From the NCBI GenBank assembly GCA_948467735.1, contig CAOKFN010000072.1, forward strand, positions 1 through 14,154: a DNA stretch of 14,154 nt. The letters are read 5' to 3'. This DNA comes from an uncultured bacterium (GTDB lineage Bacteria; Bacillota; Clostridia; Lachnospirales; Lachnospiraceae). Within the stretch, counting starts at the first letter, position 1. The number at the start of each line of letters is the position of its first letter. The notes beneath the pieces are model-generated. The model did no database searches and was not told where the DNA came from. It saw nothing but the letters and a program-made list of their open reading frames with translations. A program made the position numbers and the translations under genes. Of the stretch, positions 7,744-13,899 are shown piece by piece.

Positions 7744-7870
7744 GCCTGCTGTCATTTTGGGTGTGAGATATCATAAAAACAGTACATAATAATTCAGGAA
7801 CGGCTGCTTGTTCCAAGGTTTTATTCCTGCGGGCAATGAACCAAGCGGCCATGGATGGGAGTCAGGCAGA

Positions 7871-9262
7871 ATGGGGAAGGCGGCGAAACATAATCAGGAG
7901 TTAATCTTACATGGAAATCTATGGAGGGCCGTGATCGCGCTGGCAGTTCCCGTCGTGGTGAACAGCCTGCTGCAGACCATGTACAATTTGACGGATACCT
8001 ATTGGCTGGGAAGGCTTGGAACGGAGCAGCTGGCGGCGATCAATCTGGTTTCTCCGGTGCAGAGTGTGGTGATTAATTTCGGAAGCGGCATTACCACGGC
8101 GGGGGCGGTGCTGGTTGCCCAATACATCGGCGCGGGAGAAAAGGAAAAAGCCAAGAGCATGGCGAATCAGATATTTGTGTGCGCCGTCGTGTTTGCGATA
8201 GTGTGTTCTGCGATATGTTTCCTGTGTACCCCAGCCATTGTCAGGCTGCTTGGAGCGGAAGGAGAAACCTTGGCTCATGCGTCTGCTTATTTGAGCATTG
8301 TCATATGGGATATGCCGTTTTTGTTTACGGTAAATATTTTTTCCGCAGTGCATCAGGCGCAGGGAGATACCATGTCCCCCATGCTGCTGAATCTGGGCGG
8401 AATCCTTTTTAACATGCTGATGGATCCGCTTTTGATTGTGGTCTGTGATCTGGGAGCCGGGGGAGCGGCGCTGGCGACATTGCTTTCAAAATTTCTACCC
8501 GCCGCCGCGGCGTTTATCCTGTTGTGTCAACAGAAACAGGAGGTGTCTCTGGAAAGAAGTGAAATGCGGCCGGAACGTGAAAATATCAAGGCGATTCTGC
8601 GGATTGGGCTTCCCACCGCAATCGGCGGAAGCACCATGCAGTTCGGTTTTCTGCTGATGAGCAGAAATGTGTTTGCCTACGGCACACAGGCGATGGCGGC
8701 ATATGGCATCGGGAACAAGGTCAACAGCTTGATAACGCTGCCTGCCAACGGCGTCGGTTCCGCCGTGTCAACCATTGTGGGACAGAATATGGGAGCGGGG
8801 CGGCCGGAACGGGCCAGAGACGGATTCCGGGCGGCAATGGGGATTTCCGTGCTGTTTCTGCTGGCCGGGGGCATGATTTTATCGGGGGAGCGAATCTCCA
8901 CAGCCATTGTGGGTATTTTTTCCGATGACCCGGAAGTGATTGCCATGGCGGCTGATTTTCTGAGCATCATGGCGTTCTGGTGTTTTACCAACGGGGTTTA
9001 TAATTCCGCCACGGGCCTGTTTAACGGGACGGGGCATACGGAGATAACCATGGTGGTCAGTGCGGCGAGGCTGTGGGTGTTCCGATTTGTGACATTGTGG
9101 TTTTGTGAGAGGGTGCTGGAGATGGGGGTGTCAAGCGTCTGGTATTCCGTGGTGGTGAGCAACGGGATTGCGGCGGCTGTTTTGTATTTCTTATATCTCT
9201 CAGGGGTCTGGAAAAAATCGACGATTAAGGTGGGTAAAGATGAAGAAAAGAAGGCAGTGTAA
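7871..9262 (+). CDS. MATE-family multidrug/organic cation efflux protein
   Basis: A 463-residue membrane protein with about twelve predicted helices arranged as two homologous halves. The first half has PVVVNSLLQTMYNLTDTYWLGRLG, the second GLPTAIGGSTMQFGFLLMSRN and the typical MATE segment NGVGSAVSTIVGQNMGAG. It would export drugs or metabolites using a cation gradient. ATG 7871 is preferred because GGGAG lies 9 nt upstream; an in-frame TTG at 7808 would add 21 non-hydrophobic residues without a good binding site. The 3' end overlaps the DUF3810 gene by 23 nt, indicating co-transcription and probable translational coupling. Confidence 0.92.
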   Translation: MGKAAKHNQELILHGNLWRAVIALAVPVVVNSLLQTMYNLTDTYWLGRLGTEQLAAINLVSPVQSVVINFGSGITTAGAVLVAQYIGAGEKEKAKSMANQIFVCAVVFAIVCSAICFLCTPAIVRLLGAEGETLAHASAYLSIVIWDMPFLFTVNIFSAVHQAQGDTMSPMLLNLGGILFNMLMDPLLIVVCDLGAGGAALATLLSKFLPAAAAFILLCQQKQEVSLERSEMRPERENIKAILRIGLPTAIGGSTMQFGFLLMSRNVFAYGTQAMAAYGIGNKVNSLITLPANGVGSAVSTIVGQNMGAGRPERARDGFRAAMGISVLFLLAGGMILSGERISTAIVGIFSDDPEVIAMAADFLSIMAFWCFTNGVYNSATGLFNGTGHTEITMVVSAARLWVFRFVTLWFCERVLEMGVSSVWYSVVVSNGIAAAVLYFLYLSGVWKKSTIKVGKDEEKKAV

Positions 9263-10553
9263 TGCGGCGTCTGTCAAGGGCTTGGCCGGAAAGAGCGTAT
9301 ATGTTTATATTGGGATTGGGGCGGCGGTTTTGGCGCTGAATGCGGCGGCATGGAACAGCGCGGCTTTCTGCGACTGGTATATCGGCAATGTTTTTCCTAT
9401 TTGGGTCGGCACTTACGGCCGCCTGACGGGACTGTTTCCTTTTTCCGTGGGAGAATGGATGCTTGGGGCGGGAGTATTGCTGGCGGCGCTGGCATTACTG
9501 CTTGGGGTTGTCTGGGCCGGAATCGGGGCGGCCGCCGGAATCCGGGCAGTGCTTGGGCTGAGGCGGGGACGGTCGTATCATCTTGGATGTGGCAAGGATA
9601 AGGCCGGATATGGCAAAGAGAAGGAAGCGGCGGAGGATGAGACCGCGGCGTTTTGTGTTTTTCGGCGTTTCAGCAGGAAGTATTACCTTTTTTTGGCATG
9701 GGTGGTGCTCATTGTAAGCTTGATTATGACGTTGAACTGCTTTATACTATATCATGCCTCGACCTTTTCGGAGCATTATTTCGGCAGTGATGACGGAGAA
9801 TATTCGCTGGTGGAGCTGATAGAGGTTTATAATCTTGTGGCAAAGCAGTGCAGCCGCCTTGCAAAAGTGATGGAACGGGATGAGTCCGGAATGGTGCTTT
9901 ATTCGGGCAGTGTCGGCGCAAACGGGGAGATTTTGGATATGGCGGATATGGCAAGGGAGATGATGCGGCGGCTGGGAGAGACCTATCCTCAGCTGGACGG
10001 CTATTATCCTAGGCCCAAGGCATTGCTGACCTCGGATTTTATGTGCCAGCAGCATATGCAGGGGTATTATTTCCCCTTTTCTATGGAAGCAAATTATAAT
10101 GATGTGATGCATATTCTGAATATTCCTTCCACCATGTGTCATGAGCTTGCCCATCTGAGAGGATATATTTATGAGGATGAGGCGAATTTTATCGGATATT
10201 TGGCGTGTATAGAGTCGGAAGACCCGTTTTTCCAATATGCAGGATATTTAAGCGTGTTGAATTATCTGAATAATGATCTGTATAAAGCATGGGAAAACAG
10301 CCGCAGCGCCTATGAAGAGGCGGCCGCGCTGATTGCTCCGGCCGCAGTTGACAGTCAGGTGTGGACGGACAATATCTTTGTGACGCAGGAAGAGTGGGAT
10401 CGTATTAACGGAAAGGCATTGATCGACACGGAGGTTGTGGACGCGGCGGCGGATGCGTTTATCGATACCAATTTGAAGGTAAACGGCATTGCCGACGGCG
10501 CGGTGAGCTACAGTCGTGTGGTCAGGCTTCTGCTGCAGTATTATCGGCAATAA
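9240..10553 (+). CDS. DUF3810 membrane protein with HExxH zinc-protease motif
   Basis: A 437-residue protein. Hydrophobic helices are near 20-38, 70-104 and 148-171, followed by a large soluble region. HELAH (301-305) is an HExxH zinc-binding motif, and Glu312 or Glu314 in YEDEANF is a likely third ligand, which fits DUF3810 as a membrane-anchored putative metallopeptidase. The linker between helices (about 108-145) is rich in Lys, Glu and Gly. ATG 9240 is chosen because AAGGTGG lies 6 nt upstream; it sits inside the end of the MATE gene. Earlier in-frame starts lie deep within MATE. The peptidase activity and substrate are inferred from the motif; nothing in the neighbourhood names a target. 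Confidence 0.85.
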   Translation: MKKRRQCNAASVKGLAGKSVYVYIGIGAAVLALNAAAWNSAAFCDWYIGNVFPIWVGTYGRLTGLFPFSVGEWMLGAGVLLAALALLLGVVWAGIGAAAGIRAVLGLRRGRSYHLGCGKDKAGYGKEKEAAEDETAAFCVFRRFSRKYYLFLAWVVLIVSLIMTLNCFILYHASTFSEHYFGSDDGEYSLVELIEVYNLVAKQCSRLAKVMERDESGMVLYSGSVGANGEILDMADMAREMMRRLGETYPQLDGYYPRPKALLTSDFMCQQHMQGYYFPFSMEANYNDVMHILNIPSTMCHELAHLRGYIYEDEANFIGYLACIESEDPFFQYAGYLSVLNYLNNDLYKAWENSRSAYEEAAALIAPAAVDSQVWTDNIFVTQEEWDRINGKALIDTEVVDAAADAFIDTNLKVNGIADGAVSYSRVVRLLLQYYRQ

Positions 10554-10560
10554 GCTTTTG

Positions 10561-10620
10561 GCCGCCGCTATTTTCAGTCAAAGAAAGCCCGGACAGGAAT
10601 CAATATGGGCAGTCGGCGGC
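10561..10620 (+). other. structured non-coding stretch after the DUF3810 gene
   Basis: GCCGCCG (10561-10567) pairs with CGGCGGC (10614-10620), and GCCC (10587-10590) with GGGC (10607-10610) inside it, forming a nested stem. There is no T run directly after, so it is a poor intrinsic terminator. The rest of the gap to the tRNA promoter (10621-10730) shows no gene. Confidence 0.3.
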
Positions 10621-10730
10621 ATGACCTGCCATGCGAATGGGTCGTAGAAATTCTCCCTGACGGTTTAGGTCGGCCGCTGAACTGTTACAAGTTTCTTCCA
10701 AAATTTTTTTGAAAATATATGTAAAAGGTC

Positions 10731-10759
10731 TTGACAAAGTGAAAGCTTTTGTGTAAAAT
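10731..10759 (+). promoter_or_regulatory. strong promoter of the tRNA-Phe/tRNA-Gly unit
   Basis: Perfect TTGACA (10731-10736), a 17-nt spacer and TAAAAT (10754-10759, one mismatch). It lies 35 nt ahead of the mature tRNA-Phe 5' end, as expected for a short leader removed by RNase P. Confidence 0.85.
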
Positions 10760-10794
10760 AATCTATGTTGTGATACAGGGATGTGAGTTTACAG

Positions 10795-10867
<73 letters not shown>

Positions 10868-10907
10868 TTTGGAATGCGGACAGCGTAAGTGAATTGTTAT
10901 TTTATAT

Positions 10908-10978
10908 GCGGGTGTAGTTCAGTGGTAGAACACTAGCCTTCCAAGCTAGATATGTGGGTTCGATTCCCATCACCCGCT
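10908..10978 (+). tRNA. tRNA-Gly (anticodon TCC)
   Basis: Acceptor GCGGGTG (10908-10914) pairs with CACCCGC (10971-10977); the anticodon stem CTAGC/GCTAG holds loop CTTCCAA with TCC at 10940-10942. Length 71 nt with discriminator T and no encoded CCA. It follows tRNA-Phe by 40 nt and shares its promoter. The last 17 nt recur at 11295-11311. Confidence 0.97.
10962..10978 (+). repeat. direct repeat copy 1: tRNA-Gly 3' end (att-like)
   Basis: GATTCCCATCACCCGCT forms the 3' end of tRNA-Gly(TCC) and is repeated exactly at 11295-11311, 333 bp downstream. The 3' end of a tRNA gene is the usual attachment core of tyrosine-recombinase elements, so this may be an attL/attR-like scar. Confidence 0.7.
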
Positions 10979-10988
10979 TTTTGCATGC

Positions 10989-11043
10989 ACAGCCGCAAAT
11001 CCACGGATTTTCAAGTAAAATCAAGGGTTTGCGGCTGTTTTTA
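10989..11043 (+). terminator. terminator of the tRNA unit (tail copy 1)
   Basis: ACAGCCGCAAA (10989-10999) pairs with TTTGCGGCTGT (11028-11038), an 11-bp perfect stem, with a second small stem GATTTT/AAAATC (11006-11022) nested inside, followed by a T run (11038-11042). This is the first of three related tail sequences in the region. Confidence 0.8.
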
Positions 11044-11056
11044 TTCATTAGTATAT

Positions 11057-11290
11057 CTAAAGCTGTTCGCCGCTGGCAGCGCCGGGCGGTTTTATTCTTT
11101 CCGCGCTGATAAACTTCGCCCACAGTTCCAGCTCAGGGCAGTCCTCCCTGATCTCCGGCGGGAGCTTGGGCAGTTCGATGACGTGGAATTCCAGCTTGTC
11201 GGTGTAGAGGAACCCGCCGACAACATAATGCGCGGCTGCTATTCCGATTACCCCAAGGATAACCGAAATAAAACCAGCAAATGGCGCTAA
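11057..11290 (-). pseudogene. start-less fragment like a PD-(D/E)XK (Rpn-type) transposase/nuclease
   Basis: A 77-codon open stretch on the minus strand ending at TAG (11059-11057), with no in-frame ATG, GTG or TTG and closed upstream by TGA at 11305-11303. Its C-terminal half reads FLYTDKLEFHVIELPKLPPE and then ELELWAKFISAER, which closely resembles the region after the catalytic core in the PDDEXK_2/Rpn recombination-promoting nuclease family. The first 25 codons are hydrophobic and not obviously of that family. The nuclease core (the PD-(D/E)XK residues) is absent, so this is a remnant and not a working gene. It lies wholly between the two copies of the tRNA-Gly 3' end, which suggests arrival with an element or decay of an old insertion. 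The family call rests on motif memory. Confidence 0.55.
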
Positions 11291-11294
11291 TTTA

Positions 11295-11311
11295 GATTCC
11301 CATCACCCGCT
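11295..11311 (+). repeat. direct repeat copy 2 of the tRNA-Gly 3' end
   Basis: An exact 17-bp copy of the 3' end of tRNA-Gly (10962-10978) without the rest of the tRNA. It is again followed by a T-rich stretch and terminator hairpins, like the true gene. It could be an attachment-site copy or the last remnant of a second tandem tRNA-Gly gene. Confidence 0.8.
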
Positions 11312-11317
11312 CTTTTT

Positions 11318-11340
11318 GCGGGGATTGTCCCCGCTTTTTT
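11318..11340 (+). terminator. intrinsic terminator behind repeat copy 2
   Basis: GCGGGGA (11318-11324) and TCCCCGC (11328-11334) form a 7-bp GC-rich stem with a 3-nt loop, followed by six T residues. A canonical terminator, now with no gene directly upstream, consistent with it having once served a tRNA. Confidence 0.8.
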
Positions 11341-11349
11341 GATGCACAG

Positions 11350-11397
11350 CCGCAGACACTGCGTTTTCACGGTAAAATCAAGGGTCTGTGGTTTTTT
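11350..11397 (+). terminator. second terminator, diverged tail copy 2
   Basis: CCGCAGAC (11350-11357) pairs with GTCTGTGG (11384-11391, one G-T pair) followed by six T residues. The surrounding sequence (GATGCACAGCCGC... and AAAATCAAGGGT) is a diverged copy of the tail at 10981-11043. Confidence 0.65.
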
Positions 11398-11406
11398 ATT
11401 TGGGCG

Positions 11407-11444
11407 AAAAAAGTCTGCCAGTCACTTCTTCGTGATTGGCAGAC
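11407..11444 (-). terminator. terminator of the zinc-ribbon/TM2 gene
   Basis: GTCTGCCAGTCAC (11413-11425) and GTGATTGGCAGAC (11432-11444) form a 13-bp stem with one G-T pair and a 6-nt loop. Read on the minus strand it is followed by six T residues (11412-11407), placing it 16 nt after the stop of the gene at 11460. Confidence 0.85.
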
Positions 11445-11459
11445 AAAATCTGCTTCCGC

Positions 11460-11960
11460 TTACCAGTTCATGACTTTATTTCCGAAATTATCGGTAAAAG
11501 ACCCCAATAAAATCATAATGAAGTCAACGAGCAGCCATACCTCACCGATTCCGGTACACATAAGCAGTATCATTAGAATTCCCGTACCTACCTTGCCCAC
11601 ATAAAATCGATGGATGGCGAGTCCGCCCAAAAATAAACAAAGCAGCAGAGTGACAAGACGGCTTTTGGGGCTTATCATCATTCCGCCGCCCCCGTTGACT
11701 ACGGCGTTTGAGGAGGAAGAGGATGTATTATTATTGTTGATAATAATATTTTTATTGTCTGTTTGGTGAAGCTCTTCCACCTGTTTTCCGCATTTAGGGC
11801 ATATGACGCATTCTTTGTCGATTTGTTCGCCGCAGAATTTGCAGAACTTTTTGCTGTCGGCGTTGTTTTGGCCGCCGTTAATCGGAGTGCCGCAGCTGGG
11901 ACATGCTGCCGCTTGATCTGAAATTTCTTTTCCACATTCGGGACAGTTGATAATTGCCAT
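11460..11960 (-). CDS. double zinc-ribbon, TM2-domain membrane protein
   Basis: A 166-residue protein. Two zinc ribbons are visible: Cys6, Cys9, Cys20, Cys23 in the first and Cys40, Cys43, Cys54, Cys57 in the second, with an extra Cys51. A low-complexity Asn/Ser linker (about 68-86) leads to a TM2 domain (98-158) with two hydrophobic helices and the characteristic FLGGLAIHRFYVGK and a following Gly-rich turn and DFIMILLG. The zinc ribbons probably face the cytoplasm. Such proteins are common in Firmicutes, but the function is unknown. The start ATG is preceded by GAGG about 9 nt upstream. It has its own promoter (12120-12148) and terminator, and is bracketed by the tail repeats at 11374 and 12187, so it may be a cassette in a tRNA-linked hot spot. 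Confidence 0.88.
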   Translation of the reverse strand: MAIINCPECGKEISDQAAACPSCGTPINGGQNNADSKKFCKFCGEQIDKECVICPKCGKQVEELHQTDNKNIIINNNNTSSSSSNAVVNGGGGMMISPKSRLVTLLLCLFLGGLAIHRFYVGKVGTGILMILLMCTGIGEVWLLVDFIMILLGSFTDNFGNKVMNW

Positions 11961-12119
11961 TGAAAATACCTCGTTTCTTAAGATTTTTTGTTTTGGTGCT
12001 GCAGCGTTTTAGTTTGATATGTTGGAGGCGGAGATTATGCTGCTTTTTTGTATCAACAGGCGCCTCTCTTAGCTTTTCTATGTAATAATTCAAATTTCGC
12101 TGCTTTTGCTGCTGCTTTT

Positions 12120-12148
12120 ATTATAATCGAAAAATATGATTTTGTAAA
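12120..12148 (-). promoter_or_regulatory. promoter of the zinc-ribbon/TM2 gene
   Basis: On the minus strand TTTACA (12148-12143) and TATAAT (12125-12120) are spaced by 17 nt; the -10 is perfect and the -35 differs at one position from consensus. Confidence 0.75.
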
Positions 12149-12186
12149 TATGCCGCTTTTGTCCGCGGGGCTAAGATTTATATAGC

Positions 12187-12211
12187 AAAATCAAGGGTTT
12201 GCGGCTGTTTT
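12187..12211 (+). repeat. tail repeat copy 3 (half of a terminator)
   Basis: AAAATCAAGGGTTTGCGGCT and the next five bases GTTTT are identical over 25 nt to 11017-11041 behind tRNA-Gly, but the pairing left arm (ACAGCCGCAAA) is missing here, so it is a 3' half only and no longer forms that hairpin. It lies upstream of the TM2 gene and not behind a tRNA. Confidence 0.8.
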
Positions 12212-12259
12212 GATTATATGGGGATAATTTCCTTTTTTTTAAGATATTTCGGTACGCTA

Positions 12260-12287
12260 TTGACATTTTTCTGCAAATCATTACAAT
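12260..12287 (+). promoter_or_regulatory. promoter of the PfoR-like gene
   Basis: Perfect TTGACA (12260-12265), a 16-nt spacer and TACAAT (12282-12287, one mismatch). Transcription would begin near 12295, giving a leader of about 60 nt. Confidence 0.75.
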
Positions 12288-12353
12288 AGGATTAAGTTTG
12301 ACTGGCAGGACGGCCGGTTTGATAAAAAAATTCCTGAAAGGAAGTTTCCTCCT

Positions 12354-13403
12354 ATGAAAGATTTTTTAAAACGTAAAAACATTATTTTCTCTGTTCAGCG
12401 GTACGGCGTGGACTGCCTTGGAGCTATGGCGCAGGGATTGTTCTGTTCCCTTTTGATAGGAACGATTATCAAGACGCTGGGACAGCAGATCGGTGTGGAT
12501 TGGCTGGTGCTCATCGGGACTTATGCCTCCGCGGCGTCGGGTCCGGCCATGGCCATTTCTATTGGCTTTGCACTGCAGGCACCGCCGCTGGTGCTTTTTT
12601 CACTGGCGGCCGTGGGCGGTGCCGCCAATGAGCTGGGCGGCGCGGGCGGCCCGCTGGCTGTCTTGATCATTGCCATTTTGGCAGCGGAATGCGGCAAATT
12701 GATTTCTAAAGAGACAAAAATAGATATCCTTGCAACGCCTTTTGTGACGGTCTCCGTGGGGGTGGCACTGGCTGCTCTGGCCGCGCCCGGTATCGGCGCT
12801 GCCGCAAGCTCTGTCGGACAGCTCATCATGTGGGCAACCGACCTGCAGCCGTTCTTGATGGGAGTGATTGTGTCCGTATTGGTGGGGATTGCCTTGACGC
12901 TGCCTATTTCTTCCGCCGCCATCTGTGCCGCGCTTTCTCTCACAGGCCTCGCGGGCGGCGCCGCCGTGGCGGGCTGCTGCGCCAACATGGTGGGCTTTGC
13001 GGTGATGAGCTTCAAAGAGAACAGGTGGGGCGGCTTAATTTCCCAAGGGCTTGGCACGTCCATGCTGCAGATGGGAAATATCGTGAAAAATCCGAAGATT
13101 TGGATACCGCCCATTATTGCTTCTGCGATTACAGGGCCGATAGCCACCTGCGTCTTTCAATTACAGATGAACGGCACGCCTGTTTCTTCCGGCATGGGCA
13201 CCTGCGGTCTGGTGGGGCAGATAGGCGTTTATACGGGCTGGGTCAACGATGTGGCTGAGGGTAGTAAAGCTGCCGTCACGGCGTTTGACTGGATTGGACT
13301 GCTTTTGATCAGCTTTATCCTTCCCGCCGTGATATCCTTGGGGATATGCAGTCTGCTTCGTAAAATCGGCTGGATTAAGAAGGATGATTTGAAATTGGAT
13401 TAA
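12354..13403 (+). CDS. PTS_EIIC_2 / PfoR-type membrane protein
   Basis: A 349-residue protein with about nine or ten hydrophobic segments, rich in Gly and Ala. Segments such as YGVDCLGAMAQGLFCSLLIG near the N terminus, LPISSAAICAALSLTGLAGG in the middle, and a C-terminal GMGTCGLVGQIGVYTGW followed by a helix and basic tail are typical of the PTS_EIIC_2 family that includes PfoR, described as a regulator of perfringolysin O in Clostridium perfringens. There are no IIA, IIB or sugar-metabolism genes beside it, so a classical phosphotransferase role is doubtful and a transport or sensing role is possible. The start ATG has AAGGAAG about 9 nt upstream. The gene is monocistronic: tRNA promoter follows 130 nt later, and a bulged hairpin (13427-13462) lies after the stop. 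Confidence 0.85.
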   Translation: MKDFLKRKNIIFSVQRYGVDCLGAMAQGLFCSLLIGTIIKTLGQQIGVDWLVLIGTYASAASGPAMAISIGFALQAPPLVLFSLAAVGGAANELGGAGGPLAVLIIAILAAECGKLISKETKIDILATPFVTVSVGVALAALAAPGIGAAASSVGQLIMWATDLQPFLMGVIVSVLVGIALTLPISSAAICAALSLTGLAGGAAVAGCCANMVGFAVMSFKENRWGGLISQGLGTSMLQMGNIVKNPKIWIPPIIASAITGPIATCVFQLQMNGTPVSSGMGTCGLVGQIGVYTGWVNDVAEGSKAAVTAFDWIGLLLISFILPAVISLGICSLLRKIGWIKKDDLKLD

Positions 13404-13426
13404 CCTGTTTTGCATGACGGAAGAAG

Positions 13427-13462
13427 CCCGCATGGCATCGAATAACAACTGCCGTATGCGGG
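13427..13462 (+). terminator. weak hairpin after the PfoR-like gene
   Basis: CCCGCATGGCA (13427-13437) pairs with TGCC-ATGCGGG (13450-13462) with a 2-nt bulge. The following sequence GGATTGGTTTTGG is only moderately T-rich, so termination is plausible but not certain. Confidence 0.4.
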
Positions 13463-13534
13463 GGATTGGTTTTGGGGTTCCTGTTGAGTTTTGTGAATGT
13501 TTTTTGAAAAATTTAAAATTATTGAATTTTGCTC

Positions 13535-13563
13535 TTGACAAATATGGCATTTTTTACTATACT
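13535..13563 (+). promoter_or_regulatory. promoter of tRNA-Gly(GCC)
   Basis: Perfect TTGACA (13535-13540), a 17-nt spacer and TATACT (13558-13563, one mismatch), 50 nt before the mature tRNA. Confidence 0.85.
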
Positions 13564-13613
13564 AATATAGTCCGATGCAGGAAGGATTATCTGGTAAATA
13601 AAAGATGTTATAT

Positions 13614-13686
13614 GCGATAGTGGCTCAGTTGGTAGAGCGCCACCTTGCCAAGGTGGAAATCGCGGGTTCGAGTCCCGTCTATCGCT
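13614..13686 (+). tRNA. tRNA-Gly (anticodon GCC)
   Basis: Acceptor GCGATAG (13614-13620) pairs with CTATCGC (13679-13685); anticodon stem CCACC/GGTGG with loop TTGCCAA, GCC at 13647-13649; T-arm CGGGTTCGAGTCCCG is standard. Length 73 nt, discriminator T, no encoded CCA. Its promoter and terminator make it a single-gene unit. Confidence 0.97.
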
Positions 13687-13699
13687 CTGGTGAAATGTG

Positions 13700-13735
13700 G
13701 CGGAAACTCATAAAATGTGGGGTTCCGCTATTTTT
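13700..13735 (+). terminator. terminator of tRNA-Gly(GCC)
   Basis: GCGGAA (13700-13705) pairs with TTCCGC (13723-13728), flanked inside by a possible extra pair, followed by TA and five T residues. Confidence 0.65.
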
Positions 13736-13806
13736 GTGTGTTTAAAAGCCTATGGACAGCCGCTTCCGCTTATACAAACCATATGCTCCATGGGGCTAAA
13801 AACCAC

Positions 13807-13838
13807 TTGACAAATTTTTTTCGGGGGGGGGGTATAAT
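13807..13838 (+). promoter_or_regulatory. promoter with a G10 tract in a 20-nt spacer, candidate phase-variable
   Basis: Both hexamers are perfect: TTGACA (13807-13812) and TATAAT (13833-13838). The spacer is 20 nt, three longer than optimal, and contains seven T, one C and ten G residues in a row (G tract 13823-13832). Loss of three G would give an ideal 17-nt spacer. A homopolymeric G tract between -35 and -10 is the known design of several phase-variable promoters (for example Neisseria porA and opc), so slippage could switch this gene. This is inferred from sequence alone. Confidence 0.75.
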
Positions 13839-13855
13839 TTAGTAAGAAAACAAAC

Positions 13856-13899
13856 AACTGACAGGGTTTCCGGACATATCCGGGGGAAGGATTTCAGTT
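13856..13899 (+). promoter_or_regulatory. 5' leader stem-loop abutting the ribosome binding site
   Basis: AACTGA (13856-13861) pairs with TCAGTT (13894-13899), and within it CCGGA (13870-13874) with TCCGG (13879-13883) over a 4-nt loop. The outer stem ends directly before the AGGAGG at 13900-13905, so it may affect ribosome access or mRNA stability. No known riboswitch consensus is recognised. Confidence 0.45.

Larger units (their letters stand above)
11961..12353. other. intergenic region between divergent genes
   Basis: No gene is seen in these 393 nt. They contain the leader (with a GCTGCTTTT-rich stretch near 12100) and promoter of the TM2 gene on the minus strand, the third tail repeat (12187-12211), and the promoter, a small RBS-proximal inverted repeat set and the ribosome site of the PfoR-like gene on the plus strand. 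The leader of the TM2 gene is long (about 150 nt) for such a small protein. Confidence 0.6.

Noticed and set aside
6512..7852. 446-residue minus-strand open frame opposite the DUF3048 gene
   Set aside because: The plus strand encodes a clear lipoprotein of a known family; the antisense frame also crosses its terminator and shows no family motif.
10902..11123. Minus-strand reading frame containing MGIEPTYLAWKASVLPLNYT
   Set aside because: It is the antisense reading of tRNA-Gly(TCC); this translation is a well-known spurious database protein. Ribosome site and codon pattern are lacking.
10952..11290. Plus-strand reading frame starting MWVRFPSPAF
   Set aside because: It starts inside the tRNA-Gly gene and runs through its terminator; the MWVRFPSPA type is another recurrent tRNA-derived false gene. 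The opposite strand carries the more protein-like remnant.
12521..13147. 208-residue minus-strand open frame opposite the PfoR-like gene
   Set aside because: Low-complexity Ala/Pro/Ser shadow of the Gly/Ala-rich membrane protein; no ribosome binding site.
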